Below, piece after piece: positions 17,924 to 27,584 of a DNA stretch of 64,000 nucleotides. The translations under genes and the position numbers were made by a program. Numbering within the stretch: the first letter of the stretch is position 1; each line of letters starts with the position of its first letter. The stretch spans positions 310,001-374,000 of the forward strand of contig CAKPNA010000001.1 in the NCBI GenBank assembly GCA_934168275.1. Direction: 5' to 3'. This stretch comes from an uncultured Bacilli bacterium. GTDB lineage: Bacteria > Bacillota_I > Bacilli_A > RF39 > UBA660. The notes under the pieces were generated by a model that did not search any database, was not told the DNA's origin, and saw only the letters and a program-made list of their open reading frames with translations.

Positions 17924-18368
17924 CTATAATTTTTTTGTTGTTATACTTCCACCAAAAGGGCACCAAATTAATTGATACTCGAACTTTTCGAGGCAATATA
18001 AAAACTACTCTCAAAATTAAATTGAAAGTAGTTTTATTTTGATACTTTAAAAACACACTTGCAAATTAACATATCAATTATCGTTTGTATTAAAATATTA
18101 TCTTGTTTTACCTTTAGAATATAGTAAGCATTTGTTCTTTATACAACCGTTTTTTACAAAATAATTAACCAAAATGACATCTTATGAATAAAAGAAAATT
18201 CATTTAAAATCCAATAAAAATCAAGCAAAATTATGTTTTTATCTTCAATGCTTCGTAATAAAAACAAAAAAAGCAATTTCATTAAAACTCACCATGACTT
18301 TTTAAAATATAACCTATAAAGCAGGTCTCTCTTTTTTGAAAGTCCATTTTATAGGTTGCATTTTACGG
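17924..18368. other. 445-bp non-coding stretch
   Basis: No supported gene. It holds the terminator of the preceding gene (18001-18040), a short CTCGAACTTTTCGAG palindrome (about 17978-17992), a GCACCAAATTAATTGATA segment (from about 17960) resembling the sequence just after tRNA-Thr, and a 10-bp inverted repeat AACCTATAAA/TTTATAGGTT (about 18309-18357) at the end of the next minus-strand gene. Confidence 0.5.
18001..18040 (+). terminator. Terminator of the ART-like gene
   Basis: AAAACTACT..TCAA, loop AATTAAA, TTGAAAGTAGTTTT followed by ATTTT. Confidence 0.75.
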
Positions 18369-18752
18369 CTACCAGTTTTCTTTTATTTCTTCATATTCCA
18401 TGCTTTCGCAAACAATATATATCAAAGGTTCTTGTGCATCGCTTGCAAAGCATATAAACTCATTATTGCTTAATTTAATATACTTTATAAATATTTCGTT
18501 TATATAATCCCACGAAAACATTTCTTTATTATTACATTGTTTGATGTTATTTAAAATTATTCTCATTTTTATCTTATTAGTTTGATAAGTTCTATCTTCT
18601 TTTAGTATAGGCTTTCCAGACCAATAAACATTAATTAAAAGCTCTATTTGTGATTTAGAAATATCATAATTAACATTTGTAATATAACTATCATGAAATT
18701 CATGATAATAGTTTATAAACTCATCTAAATTATTTTTGGTAATTTTATTCAT
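18369..18752 (-). CDS. Uncharacterised small protein (immunity-like)
   Basis: 127 aa from ATG 18750-18752, preceded by AAAGGAA at 6 nt. Begins NKITKNNLDEFINYYHEFHDSYITNV and has alternating strand-like segments (IELLINVYW, MRIILNNI, FICFASD, LIYIVCES). No signal peptide or membrane span. The FHDS-x-I start followed by beta strands occurs in small accessory proteins annotated as immunity-like, but I cannot assign a family. It is one base downstream of a truncated kinase-like ORF within the post-tRNA island. Confidence 0.55.
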   Translation of the reverse strand: MNKITKNNLDEFINYYHEFHDSYITNVNYDISKSQIELLINVYWSGKPILKEDRTYQTNKIKMRIILNNIKQCNNKEMFSWDYINEIFIKYIKLSNNEFICFASDAQEPLIYIVCESMEYEEIKENW

Positions 18753-18753
18753 G

Positions 18754-18981
18754 TTATTCCTTTCTAATAAATTTATCACTAATACTATAAACTGCTGAAG
18801 TCATACCATTACCTACAAATTTTATACTTGAATCAAGTCCATTATTTTTACAATAATTAGTTAATTCTTTTATTAATAATTCAAAAAATACAATAAACTC
18901 ATCCTTTGGTTTTTCAAGAAAAAACAATTCATCAAATTCAAAGTCTGACAATAATTTATACTTACCATAAACAGTATTCAT
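18754..18981 (-). pseudogene. N-terminal fragment of a kinase-like protein
   Basis: 75 codons from ATG 18979-18981 (GGTGGG upstream). After a helical N-terminus (DFEFDELFFLEKP..) it reads KFVGNGMTSAVYSISDKFIRKE and stops. That block fits the Gly-rich nucleotide loop and invariant Lys strand of the protein kinase/phosphotransferase fold (G-x-G-x-x-S-x-V-Y...[VI]-x-K). The rest of the fold is missing, so this is a truncated remnant; the following gene has probably replaced the remainder. Confidence 0.5.
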
Positions 18982-19042
18982 ATATAACCCACCAATCAGT
19001 CCTCTTAATATATCACACCTGAAGCAAAAAAACAATCATCAC

Positions 19043-20092
19043 TTAACAAAAAAATACATTAGCCACAAATAACATACTACACATCAAAAATAATAGAAAA
19101 AACACATATAAAATAACATTATATACTTTATCATTCTCTTCACTACCAATTAAATATATTGGATAACATCCTAAAAAATAACGATAAAAACTAGTACTAG
19201 GTATATTATAACCATCTCTACAACTACTAAATATAGCTAATATAGATAATGTCATATACATACTATTAATAGTTAATTTCTTATTTTTTACTATATCTTT
19301 ATAAATAAAATATATCATTAACCCTAAAAACATATAATTAAAAACAAAATATAAACAATTACCAAAATCAGGAGATTTAATAATATACTTAATATCCATA
19401 ATTATTACTAAAAATATATTACTACTAACTCTATCCCAATAGGTATGCTGTGAATCAATAAATAAGTGCCAATTATTAAATACTACTTGCAAATATACTG
19501 GATATATTAAACTAATTATTGTCGCCGGTATATACATAATTAAAATATCTTTAAACTTAACTCTACCTTTAATAAATTCATAAAACATATAAATAAATAT
19601 ACTAAAGAATAACATACTACCCATGTTCCTACAAAATACTGATAATCCCAAGGTAATACCCGCTAATAAATACTTTTTATTTTTATATAAATATAATGTT
19701 AATATTGTTAAAAACATAAATAAACTCTCAGTATAAAATAATATAGAAAATATTGCTATAGGTGAAAAGAACCATAACTTACTACCTTTTATATTACTTA
19801 ATTTATATATAATTAACCCTGTAAAATAAGTACAAATTATGTTAATAATTACTAAAGATACACTTCCTAAATATCTAATAATTAAAGGTATTAACGGAAA
19901 GAAAACTACTGTCCCATCATTATAACCATTATTAGCTATTTCTACATACCATTCATTATCAAAATAACTATATATATCTAAAATATTAGTATTACTAAAT
20001 AAACAATAAGATAATATTATTAATAGTAATAATAATCTAGAAACTAGAAACCATTTAAATACTTTTTTATTATATAACTTATTCATATCCAT
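19043..20092 (-). CDS. PIG-V-like polytopic glycosyltransferase
   Basis: 349 aa, about 9 membrane spans. Motifs of the PIG-V/mannosyltransferase-like GT-C family: YFDNEWYVEIANNGYNDG (acidic residue on the first outer loop), VVFFPLIPLI, and FSPIAIFSILFYTESLFMF. These enzymes use polyprenyl-phosphate sugars to modify lipids or proteins outside the membrane. Acceptor unknown. Start uncertain among closely spaced GTG/ATG codons (20095, 20092, 20086) with no strong ribosome site. Confidence 0.75.
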   Translation of the reverse strand: MDMNKLYNKKVFKWFLVSRLLLLLIILSYCLFSNTNILDIYSYFDNEWYVEIANNGYNDGTVVFFPLIPLIIRYLGSVSLVIINIICTYFTGLIIYKLSNIKGSKLWFFSPIAIFSILFYTESLFMFLTILTLYLYKNKKYLLAGITLGLSVFCRNMGSMLFFSIFIYMFYEFIKGRVKFKDILIMYIPATIISLIYPVYLQVVFNNWHLFIDSQHTYWDRVSSNIFLVIIMDIKYIIKSPDFGNCLYFVFNYMFLGLMIYFIYKDIVKNKKLTINSMYMTLSILAIFSSCRDGYNIPSTSFYRYFLGCYPIYLIGSEENDKVYNVILYVFFLLFLMCSMLFVANVFFC

Positions 20093-20192
20093 CACATTAA
20101 AAGTATACCAAATTAAAAATAATTAATCAATTAGCATTATTTAAAAATATAAACATATATTATAGTGTTAAAGAAAGGATGAAATAATATAT

Positions 20193-20453
20193 ATGGAAAC
20201 ACTAAAAGTAAGGTCAAAATCTAACCCAAATTCAATAGCAGGAGCATTAGCTAATGTTCTCAAAGAAAAAAATACTGTTGAAATACAAGCTATTGGTGCC
20301 GGAGCATTAAATCAAGCTATTAAGGCAGTTGCTATTGCACGAGGCTTTGTAGCGCCATCCGGTAAAAATCTAATATGTATTCCAGCATTTACTGATATTA
20401 TGATTGATGGCGAAGAAAGAACTGCTATCAAATTAATAATTGAAGCTAAATAA
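20193..20453 (+). CDS. spoVS: Stage V sporulation protein S
   Basis: 86 aa, exact family length. Very conserved sequence: METLKVRSKSNPNSIAGALAN, EIQAIGAGALNQAIKAVAIARG, IPAFTDIMIDGEERTAIKLIIEA. SpoVS is a small Alba-like protein needed for normal sporulation in Bacillus and also kept in related lineages. Single-gene unit with ribosome site AAAGGATGA and its own terminator. It suggests a sporulating or recently sporulating ancestry but does not prove sporulation. Confidence 0.96.
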   Translation: METLKVRSKSNPNSIAGALANVLKEKNTVEIQAIGAGALNQAIKAVAIARGFVAPSGKNLICIPAFTDIMIDGEERTAIKLIIEAK

Positions 20454-20460
20454 AACTGTT

Positions 20461-20487
20461 ACCCATTGCCTCATAGTAATGGGTTTT
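20461..20487 (+). terminator. spoVS terminator
   Basis: ACCCATT-GCCTCATAGT-AATGGGT followed by TTTCTTTT. Confidence 0.85.
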
Positions 20488-20495
20488 CTTTTACA

Positions 20496-20522
20496 AAGAA
20501 AAAATCCTAGTTCATAGGATTT
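20496..20522 (-). terminator. Terminator of the 90-aa ORF unit
   Basis: Minus strand AATCCTA-TGAAC-TAGGATT followed by TTTTTC; it overlaps the stop codon of the 90-aa gene and faces the spoVS terminator. Confidence 0.8.
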
Positions 20523-20779
20523 TCTAAATTAATACTCATTTTTAAATTTTTCTCAAATATTGGTACTAAATCCGATAATAATTTTGGATCATTAACGCTT
20601 TCAATTGTACCATCTTCATAACATACTCTTAAAATTCTATAATTTTGTTTAGTATCATCACCAGTTTTATCTACTTCATCAGTAAAGATAAATTCTTCAC
20701 CTTCATGATTTATAGAATCAATAACTACTACTTGACTATCATCATCTAAAGTAAGCACATCATATCTTTTTAAACTCAT
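20507..20779 (-). CDS. Small acidic protein of unknown function
   Basis: 90 aa. Opens SLKRYDVLTLDDDSQVVVIDS, a beta-barrel-like pattern, then EEFIFTDEVDKTGDDTKQNYRILRV, and ends in an amphipathic helix. Cytoplasmic, no Cys cluster. It follows the coiled-coil gene by 20 bp, so they are probably co-transcribed and may act together. GAGG ribosome site. Confidence 0.6.
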   Translation of the reverse strand: MSLKRYDVLTLDDDSQVVVIDSINHEGEEFIFTDEVDKTGDDTKQNYRILRVCYEDGTIESVNDPKLLSDLVPIFEKNLKMSINLENPMN

Positions 20780-20799
20780 ATACTAACCTCTTCCCTTTT

Positions 20800-22095
20800 T
20801 TATTTCATTTTTTTAGCTACATTATATTCATAAAGACCTGCTCCAACAGCAGCTCCACCAAACAATAATGCCGGATTAATAACTGCTGCAACAGCTAAAA
20901 CACCAACAACTCCTGTCCATCTCAAAGCAGCTTTGCGAAATACTTTAGCATCTATTTTACCTTTTAATTTACCACTTGCTTTTGATATACCTTTAACTGA
21001 ACGTTTAAACTTATCTCTAAATTGTGATAAAGGACTATTTTTAACAGGTTCACGTTCTACTTCATCATCAAAGTCATCATCTAATGAACTATCATCTAGA
21101 GATTCATCATTTAGTGAATCATCATTTAATGGGACTTCATCTAAAGGATCATCTCCTAAATCATCACCCTCAACAGGTATATCATCATTACTAGGATTTA
21201 GTTCTTCCAAATTCTCCGGAACTTCATTTTCAGGATTGCTATCTATAGGATTATTATCAACCGGAGGCAACTCAATAGGAGTCTCTTCACTAGGAATAGG
21301 TGTTGGTTCTTCATGAATTTCTACAGGTTGTGGTACTTCATCCATCGGCTTTCTACCACTTCTTAACATTTCAGAAAGTGCATCATATTCATAATACAAA
21401 ACATCATATGTTTCATTACTAAAAGATAAACTAGTACCACCCATATTAGCAACATTACGACTAATATTACTTCTAAAAATACGATAACTATCAATATCAA
21501 AATTTCTAGAAGATAATAACTTACATATCTCAGCCATATCTAAATTAATTTCATTCTGCAAGTTTTCAACCATTTTTCTATGATCATTTTTCATAAAATC
21601 TTCAGTATCAATATTTTTCATATAATTAATAATAATAGCAATATTATTTCTCTTCTCACCAATTCTATTACCAACTTCAGTTATACTATTAATATATTCA
21701 ACAGAAGGTCTTAAATCCTCATCATTTAAATTATTCTTATGTTCGCTTTCATACTTTGCATAATTTCTATTTGCTTCATTAATTTTATTATAAATATCAG
21801 CTAATTTAACATAAAAATTATTAAGAATTCTATTTAAATTACTTGTTCTCTCAGCATTTCTTCTAGCATCTCTCAAAGAACGAATCCAATATTCAAATTC
21901 CCCATTTAGCTGACTTACATCACTAATTGAATTAAAATCAAACATATAAGCACTATGAAAAACATCTTTATTAGCAGCTAAAAAGGAAGATAAAAGACTT
22001 ATTTGTTCAGCTTTTTGCATATTTAAATTAGCTATTTCTTCATTAAATTTATTTCGTTCATCAAAATCAATAGCATTAAAATTTATAAAATTCAT
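20800..22095 (-). CDS. Coiled-coil protein with acidic linker and C-terminal membrane segment
   Basis: 431 aa. Residues about 1-210 are helical/coiled-coil (many Asn, Glu, Arg). Residues about 235-345 are a disordered Pro/Asp/Glu-rich linker with short repeats of the type DDxLxDEPL. Next come a basic segment (RDKFKRSVKGISKASGKLKG) and a C-terminal hydrophobic stretch VVGVLAVAAVINPALLFGGA. This suggests a tail-anchored cytoplasmic protein. Not recognised as a known family. The design (helical body, acidic low-complexity tail) resembles the 549-aa protein at the end of the ATPase-like operon. Confidence 0.6.
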   Translation of the reverse strand: MNFINFNAIDFDERNKFNEEIANLNMQKAEQISLLSSFLAANKDVFHSAYMFDFNSISDVSQLNGEFEYWIRSLRDARRNAERTSNLNRILNNFYVKLADIYNKINEANRNYAKYESEHKNNLNDEDLRPSVEYINSITEVGNRIGEKRNNIAIIINYMKNIDTEDFMKNDHRKMVENLQNEINLDMAEICKLLSSRNFDIDSYRIFRSNISRNVANMGGTSLSFSNETYDVLYYEYDALSEMLRSGRKPMDEVPQPVEIHEEPTPIPSEETPIELPPVDNNPIDSNPENEVPENLEELNPSNDDIPVEGDDLGDDPLDEVPLNDDSLNDESLDDSSLDDDFDDEVEREPVKNSPLSQFRDKFKRSVKGISKASGKLKGKIDAKVFRKAALRWTGVVGVLAVAAVINPALLFGGAAVGAGLYEYNVAKKMK

Positions 22096-22164
22096 ATTAA
22101 CAACCTCTCCTTCGATTCATTATAAATTATATCAAACAATCCCCTAAAAATCAACCATCACCTA

Positions 22165-22881
22165 TTATTTTATTAAACTATATAAAATAGCTATTTCTTT
22201 ATTAGATAATTTTCTATATTCTCCTGTCTTCAATCCTGTTAAATCCATATTAGCATACTTTTCCCTCTTTAATTTAGATACTCTATATCCTAAAGATTCA
22301 AACATCTTCTTAACTTGATGATTCTTTCCTTCATGAATAGTTAATTCTACAATACTTTTTTCTTTTTTTGCATCAACACTTTTTAATTTAACATGACATT
22401 TAGCCGTCTTAACACCATCAATCATAACACCATCTTTTAGCCTTTTAATATCATACCCCTTAACTATACCATCTACTCTAGCCACATAAGTTTTATAAAT
22501 ATTACTAGATGGATGCATAAGTTTATTAGCAAGCACACCATCATTAGTAAGAAGTAATAACCCTGTAGTATCATAATCTAATCTACCAATAGGATATATT
22601 CTTGTTCTAGTATCTATTAAATCTACTACTGTCTTTCTTCCTAAATCATCACTTACTGTACTAACAACACCCTTAGGTTTATTTAAAATATAGTATTCAT
22701 AATTTTTATTATTATCTAAAATAGTATTCTCTACTTCTATAGTATCACTGCTCTTTACTTTTACTCCCATTTCTCTAACAGTAATACCATTAACTTTAAC
22801 TTTACCATCACTAATTAGTTCTTCAGCTTTTCTTCTTGAACAATAACCTAAATTAGCAATAACTTTTTGTAATCTCTCCAT
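22165..22881 (-). CDS. rluB: RsuA/RluB-family pseudouridine synthase
   Basis: 238 aa. An S4 RNA-binding domain (ERLQKVIANLGYCSRRKAEELI, GKVKVNGITV) is followed by the synthase core with catalytic Asp in IGRLDYDTTGLLLLTNDG and the C-terminal motif IHEGKNHQVKKMFESLGY. It converts a specific uridine in 23S (RluB) or 16S (RsuA) rRNA; target inferred, RluB being usual beside scpAB in Bacilli. Start ATG 22879-22881 is 5 nt after AGGTGA. Confidence 0.92.
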   Translation of the reverse strand: MERLQKVIANLGYCSRRKAEELISDGKVKVNGITVREMGVKVKSSDTIEVENTILDNNKNYEYYILNKPKGVVSTVSDDLGRKTVVDLIDTRTRIYPIGRLDYDTTGLLLLTNDGVLANKLMHPSSNIYKTYVARVDGIVKGYDIKRLKDGVMIDGVKTAKCHVKLKSVDAKKEKSIVELTIHEGKNHQVKKMFESLGYRVSKLKREKYANMDLTGLKTGEYRKLSNKEIAILYSLIK

Positions 22882-22933
22882 AAAATTCACCTATCCATGT
22901 ATTATATACTATAACTAAGAAAATATCTAGATG

Positions 22934-23494
22934 TTATTTTCTAATTTGTATAGATTCTACATTAATTTTAGCTTTAATAACCTTTCCCATATCTTCATTT
23001 TGATTCTCACCATTATCATCAAACCAAACAAGAAGTAAATATCTCGCACTTTCATTATATCCTAAGAACAAATTATTAGCCATATTAACTACCCCTGTCT
23101 TAGGTAGATTGCCACTACTCATTAATACATTATTAGCATTATATAAAGCATATTTAATATTACCATCATTAAAAGTATTCTCTATCATCTCAACACTAAT
23201 ACTAATTCTTTGATCTAAAGTACCTGTACTAGTTACAACAAAATTATTTCTATATACATTATCATAATCATTAACACTAGGTGCATTTCTAGGTAATAAA
23301 GTAGGATTATCAATGTATATTCCATCAATAAAGTTTAATTCTAGCTTACCTGTATATAATATTGTATTATCCTTCTTTTGACTAGCCATTAATGAATATA
23401 AAGCAAAAGTAATACCTACTATCATTGTAATCAAAGTTAGAATTAAGATAACTACATAAAAGAAATTCTTTTTATCATTACTATTTTCATACAT
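22934..23494 (-). CDS. TasA/SipW-type secreted protein
   Basis: 186 aa. N-terminal basic residues and one hydrophobic helix (VVILILTLITMIVGITFALYSL) ending in the G-[IA]-T-F-A-x-Y pattern used by SipW-processed exported fibre proteins such as TasA. The exported part is a beta-sandwich: KLELNFIDGIYI, VTSTGTLDQRISISVEM, RYLLLVWFDDNG. Third gene of a row of three similar genes, its start region overlapping the end of the previous one. Start ambiguous among GTG/ATG/ATG within 9 bp. No SipW peptidase gene is in the window. Function likely structural or adhesive at the surface. Confidence 0.7.
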   Translation of the reverse strand: MYENSNDKKNFFYVVILILTLITMIVGITFALYSLMASQKKDNTILYTGKLELNFIDGIYIDNPTLLPRNAPSVNDYDNVYRNNFVVTSTGTLDQRISISVEMIENTFNDGNIKYALYNANNVLMSSGNLPKTGVVNMANNLFLGYNESARYLLLVWFDDNGENQNEDMGKVIKAKINVESIQIRK

Positions 23495-23499
23495 AAACA

Positions 23500-24168
23500 T
23501 CACCTATCTTCTATTACAATATTACCATTATAATTTACTAGTTGAATTATTACTGAACCAGAAAATTTCTTTCCCATCTCTTCAACCTGAAACTTATCTA
23601 AATTATTTATATATAATACTATCTCATATCTCTTTGGTCCATCATCCTTACTAAGTGAAAAAGTATTAGGTTTTCCATTACTATCATAACCAAATAAAGA
23701 AGTATCTTTTCTACTAGCTACTAGCAAATTATCACCACCGTTAATTGGATATACTAAAGTAGGATTATCATTTTCATCAAGTTCATAAAACGCATAACTA
23801 AGTTGCGAAAATTCATTTACATTACTTCTTAAATACGCTACAAAATTAGCTTTGTCCCCAATATTTTCAATTGTAAAACCATATACCGTACATACTTCAC
23901 TATCATTAACATCTAAACATTGTTTGCCATCAGTACGACGATAAGCCGCATCTACTTCTTTAAAATTACCAGGAATAACACTATCCATTGAAACAGTCTT
24001 ACCATCAGTATAATTTAACTTAATATAAGCTGCCGTAGCATTAACACTATTTCTTGAAACCATAACTAAATAATAAGATAATGTCGCACCCAACAAACTA
24101 ATAAATAAACCAGAAATAACAAACACATATATTAACAAATTAGTAGTATATTTCTTCCCCTTATTCAT
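23500..24168 (-). CDS. TasA/SipW-type secreted protein
   Basis: 222 aa. Basic N-terminus, hydrophobic helix (LLIYVFVISGLFISLLGATLSYYLVM) with the G-A-T-L-S-Y motif, then a beta-rich domain that starts YIKLNYTDGKTVSMDS. It contains a conserved Cys pair in DGKQCLDVNDSEVCTVYGFTI, also present in the next upstream paralogue. The YEIVLYINNLD...F-x-x-E-M-G-K-x-F block near the end is the counterpart of the IVLWLEN-Q block in other members. Second gene of the three-gene run; ribosome site GAAGGTGA. Confidence 0.7.
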   Translation of the reverse strand: MNKGKKYTTNLLIYVFVISGLFISLLGATLSYYLVMVSRNSVNATAAYIKLNYTDGKTVSMDSVIPGNFKEVDAAYRRTDGKQCLDVNDSEVCTVYGFTIENIGDKANFVAYLRSNVNEFSQLSYAFYELDENDNPTLVYPINGGDNLLVASRKDTSLFGYDSNGKPNTFSLSKDDGPKRYEIVLYINNLDKFQVEEMGKKFSGSVIIQLVNYNGNIVIEDR

Positions 24169-24188
24169 TTATATCACCTTCTTTATAG

Positions 24189-24905
24189 TTAATCTTTAGA
24201 ACTTAAATCATCATCACTATTAAATAAGAAACTAGCTTGCAATCCCTTAACCCCTTTATAACCACTACTAACATTAATAGTAGCCTTAAATGTTTTACCA
24301 CCATCGAGTTCTGTTTGGTCTTCATTAATCTCTTTCAACCACATAACAATCTCATAACTAACTTCCCCTCTAGTCGTATTTGTACTAGCTGGAATATAAG
24401 TATCAAGTTTATCTAAAACAATCGCACTATAATCTTGATAATTAAGTTTAGTTGAAGGAATAACCTCAGTATACTGTACTACACCATTACTATCTTTTAT
24501 AACACGATATACTCGATAATATAAGTTATGAAACTCATTATTCCCCTCAACAGGATTTAAAGTCATAGTAATAGGTACTGGTGATTGAAATGATGGATTA
24601 ATAACTGTAAATGTATAAGCACTACACACTTCACGTTCACCACTTAAACATTTATCTTCCCCAGTCTTTAAAACACTATCATTAACAACATCTTCGGTAG
24701 TAGGAAAAAGATTAGACTTAATATAACTAGTATCTTCCTCAAGCAATAAACTAACATCTAATGAATCTACATTAACTGAATTATCACCACTAGAAACTAC
24801 TGCCTCAAAGAAAGCATATGTTGCACCTACCACTACCATTATTAATATAGCAACACCAAATATCATATAAAATAGCATTTTCTTCTTATCATTATCCCAA
24901 TTCAT
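24189..24905 (-). CDS. TasA/SipW-type secreted protein
   Basis: 238 aa from ATG 24903-24905 behind GAGGTG. N-terminal helix (KMLFYMIFGVAILIMVVVGATYAFFEA) has the G-A-T-Y-A-F motif. The exported domain has a Cys pair (KCLSGEREVCSAYTFTV), the strand YEIVMWLKEIN and F-K-A-T-I-N near the C-terminus. Same architecture as the two downstream paralogues, so the three may form a heteromeric surface structure. First gene of the run; parC is upstream on the same strand, about 100 bp away. Confidence 0.7.
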   Translation of the reverse strand: MNWDNDKKKMLFYMIFGVAILIMVVVGATYAFFEAVVSSGDNSVNVDSLDVSLLLEEDTSYIKSNLFPTTEDVVNDSVLKTGEDKCLSGEREVCSAYTFTVINPSFQSPVPITMTLNPVEGNNEFHNLYYRVYRVIKDSNGVVQYTEVIPSTKLNYQDYSAIVLDKLDTYIPASTNTTRGEVSYEIVMWLKEINEDQTELDGGKTFKATINVSSGYKGVKGLQASFLFNSDDDLSSKD

Positions 24906-25007
24906 AGACAACACCTCTTTACCTATTCTACCATCTATTATAATAATACCAAAATCGAGTAAAAAAATCAATTACTATATCAAAAAAGAACCAAAATAAA
25001 TTTGATT

Positions 25008-27506
25008 CTAATATTTCTTTAATATATCATTTATACTAGCAATTGATTCATCAACTTCTTTTAAAGACATCTTACTAGAAGGTATAACAACATCACTTTC
25101 TTTAATAATATAATCATCTTTACTAGTTAAATTAATAACTTTATAAGAACAATTAGCTTTATCTTTAACAACATATGAACCATTACTAGCTCTATCCATA
25201 ATAGGTATCTCAGTAAGTTTTAATTGTTTATTCTCTTTATCAGTAGATATAATAATCTCATTCTTACCATTCATAATATAAGTAGATACTATCTTACTAG
25301 GATTACTCTTAATCTCTTTCATCAAAAGTAAACCACGATTACCCCTAGTAGTCTTATCTATCTCTGTTAATTTAAGTCTCTTACCAGTACCCTTATCAGT
25401 AATAACTGTAATATACTCTTCACTAGGACTAAACAAATATGAACTAACTACTTCATCATTCTTTAAATTAATAGATTTAACGCCAGATGCTCTAATACCT
25501 ACAACACTAATCTCACTAGTATTATACCAAAGACCATATCCATTCTTAGTAGCCACAAATACTTCACTCAAATTAGAATAATCAACATTAATTACCCTAT
25601 CCTCATCTTTTAAGTTCATCATATTAATTTCTTTAGTATATCTCTGAACCTTAAAATCACTTAATTTAGTTCTCTTAACCATACCATTCTTCGTAAATGA
25701 AACAATATATCTATCTTCATCAAAGTCATATACCGGCATAACGCCTATTATCTTTTCACTCTCTTGCATACCAATAATATTACTTAAATGCTTACCAAAG
25801 TCTTTCCATTTAGCCTCAGGTATCTCATAAACTGGTAAATATAAATAATTACCTAAATCAGTAAACACTAATATAACATTTAAAGTATTAATATTATATA
25901 AACCAATAATATAATCATTCTCTTTTAAGCCTGTCTCATCATTAGCATTATAACTCCTCAAAGATACCCTCTTAACATAACCATCTTTAGTAATAGCCAC
26001 AATAACATCTTCTTTAGGTAACATTGAAGTATTATCTATTTTAATATCCTCTATCTGTTCCCTAATCTCTGTCTTTCTAGCTACACCATATTCTCTTCTA
26101 ATCTTACGAAGCTCTTCTTTAATAACATTCTTAAGCTTATCCTCACTACCAAGTATCTCATTTAAAGCATTCATTATCTTAATTAAATTATCTTTCTCTT
26201 CTTGTAAAGCCACTATATCTGTATTAGATAACCTATATAATCTCATATCTACAATAGCAGTCGCTTGTTCTAAAGTAAAATCAAACTTCTTAACTAAATT
26301 ATCAATAGAATCTCCTCTATCTTTACTAGATCTAATAACTTTAATAACTTCATCTAATATAGATATTGCTTTAATTAAACCTTCAACAATATGAAATCTA
26401 GCTGAAGCATGATCTAAATCAAACTTCGTTCTCTTAGTAACAACTTGTTTCTGATGAACTATATAAGCATCTAACATTCTTAAAATACCTAATTGTTCCG
26501 GTCTACGATTAACTATTGCAATCATATTAAAATTATAACTTATTTGTAATTCAGTATTCTTATATAAATAATTTAAAATATTCTGACTATTAGCATCCTT
26601 CTTAAGTTCAATAGTAATTTGTAAACCATTCTTATCAGATTCATCTCTTATCTCAACAATACCATCTAATTTCTTTTCATAACGAAGTTCATCAATCTTC
26701 TTAACAAGTAATTGTTTATTAACCTCATAAGGTATCTCTGTAATAATAATCTTATTCTTATCAACAATCGTCTTAGATTTAATAACAATCTTCCCACGAC
26801 CATTTTCATAAGCACTCTTAATACCATCAATACCCTCAACAATTGCTCCGGTAGGAAAATCAGGACCCTTAATAAAGTTCATAATAGTATCTAATCGACA
26901 ATTAGAATTATCCATACGATATATTGTAGCATCTATTACCTCACATAAATTATGTGGTGGAATATTAGTAGCATAACCAGCTGAAATACCTGTCGTACCA
27001 TTAACAAGTAAGTTAGGAAATCTAGCCGGTAATACTGTAGGTTCTAACAAAGTATCATCATAGTTAGGCGCAAACACTACCGTATCTTTATCTATATCTT
27101 TTAACATTTCATTACTAATTTTAGATAATCTAGCTTCTGTATAACGAGATGCAGCTGGAGGATCACCATCAATCGAACCATTATTACCCTGCATATCAAT
27201 AAAAGGGGCTTTCATCTTCCAATCTTGACTCATTCTTACAATAGCATCATAAATAGAAGAATCACCATGTGGATGATATTTACCCATAACATCACCAACT
27301 GCTCTAGCAGATTTTTTATATGGTTTATCAAAAGTGTTTTTTTCTTTATACATAGAATATAAGATTCTTCTCTGAACTGGTTTTAAACCATCACGAACAT
27401 CAGGAATAGCTCTATCTTGGATAATGTATTTAGAATATTTTCCAAATCTCTCACCCATAATCTCTTCCAATGAATAATCATATATTCTCTTAAGTACTTC
27501 TTCCAT
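25008..27506 (-). CDS. parC: DNA topoisomerase IV subunit A
   Basis: 832 aa from ATG 27504-27506 (GGTGAT upstream; the ORF extends 4 codons further). Cuts and passes DNA duplexes to decatenate replicated chromosomes with ParE. Catalytic Tyr122 lies in SRYTEARLS. The quinolone-region motif HPHGDSSIYD has Ser and Asp at the usual sensitive positions. NNGSIDGDPPAASRY, with DPPAA rather than the DSAAA of GyrA, supports ParC. Five beta-pinwheel repeats make up about 490-810 (e.g. FTKNGMVKRTKLSDF). parE is not adjacent, which is unusual in Bacilli. Confidence 0.92.
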   Translation of the reverse strand: MEEVLKRIYDYSLEEIMGERFGKYSKYIIQDRAIPDVRDGLKPVQRRILYSMYKEKNTFDKPYKKSARAVGDVMGKYHPHGDSSIYDAIVRMSQDWKMKAPFIDMQGNNGSIDGDPPAASRYTEARLSKISNEMLKDIDKDTVVFAPNYDDTLLEPTVLPARFPNLLVNGTTGISAGYATNIPPHNLCEVIDATIYRMDNSNCRLDTIMNFIKGPDFPTGAIVEGIDGIKSAYENGRGKIVIKSKTIVDKNKIIITEIPYEVNKQLLVKKIDELRYEKKLDGIVEIRDESDKNGLQITIELKKDANSQNILNYLYKNTELQISYNFNMIAIVNRRPEQLGILRMLDAYIVHQKQVVTKRTKFDLDHASARFHIVEGLIKAISILDEVIKVIRSSKDRGDSIDNLVKKFDFTLEQATAIVDMRLYRLSNTDIVALQEEKDNLIKIMNALNEILGSEDKLKNVIKEELRKIRREYGVARKTEIREQIEDIKIDNTSMLPKEDVIVAITKDGYVKRVSLRSYNANDETGLKENDYIIGLYNINTLNVILVFTDLGNYLYLPVYEIPEAKWKDFGKHLSNIIGMQESEKIIGVMPVYDFDEDRYIVSFTKNGMVKRTKLSDFKVQRYTKEINMMNLKDEDRVINVDYSNLSEVFVATKNGYGLWYNTSEISVVGIRASGVKSINLKNDEVVSSYLFSPSEEYITVITDKGTGKRLKLTEIDKTTRGNRGLLLMKEIKSNPSKIVSTYIMNGKNEIIISTDKENKQLKLTEIPIMDRASNGSYVVKDKANCSYKVINLTSKDDYIIKESDVVIPSSKMSLKEVDESIASINDILKKY

Positions 27507-27584
27507 GCTTATCACCATAACTTAGTTTACCATATTTTACTTAACTTGGCAAATAAGAAGACATATTTTTTACACATTTAGCAT

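Noticed and set aside
20193..20453. Proof that the organism sporulates
   Set aside because: SpoVS is also kept in lineages not known to sporulate, and no other sporulation gene is in the window.
20933..21316. 127-codon plus-strand ORF rich in Ser
   Set aside because: Antisense shadow of the Asp/Glu-rich linker of the 431-aa protein.
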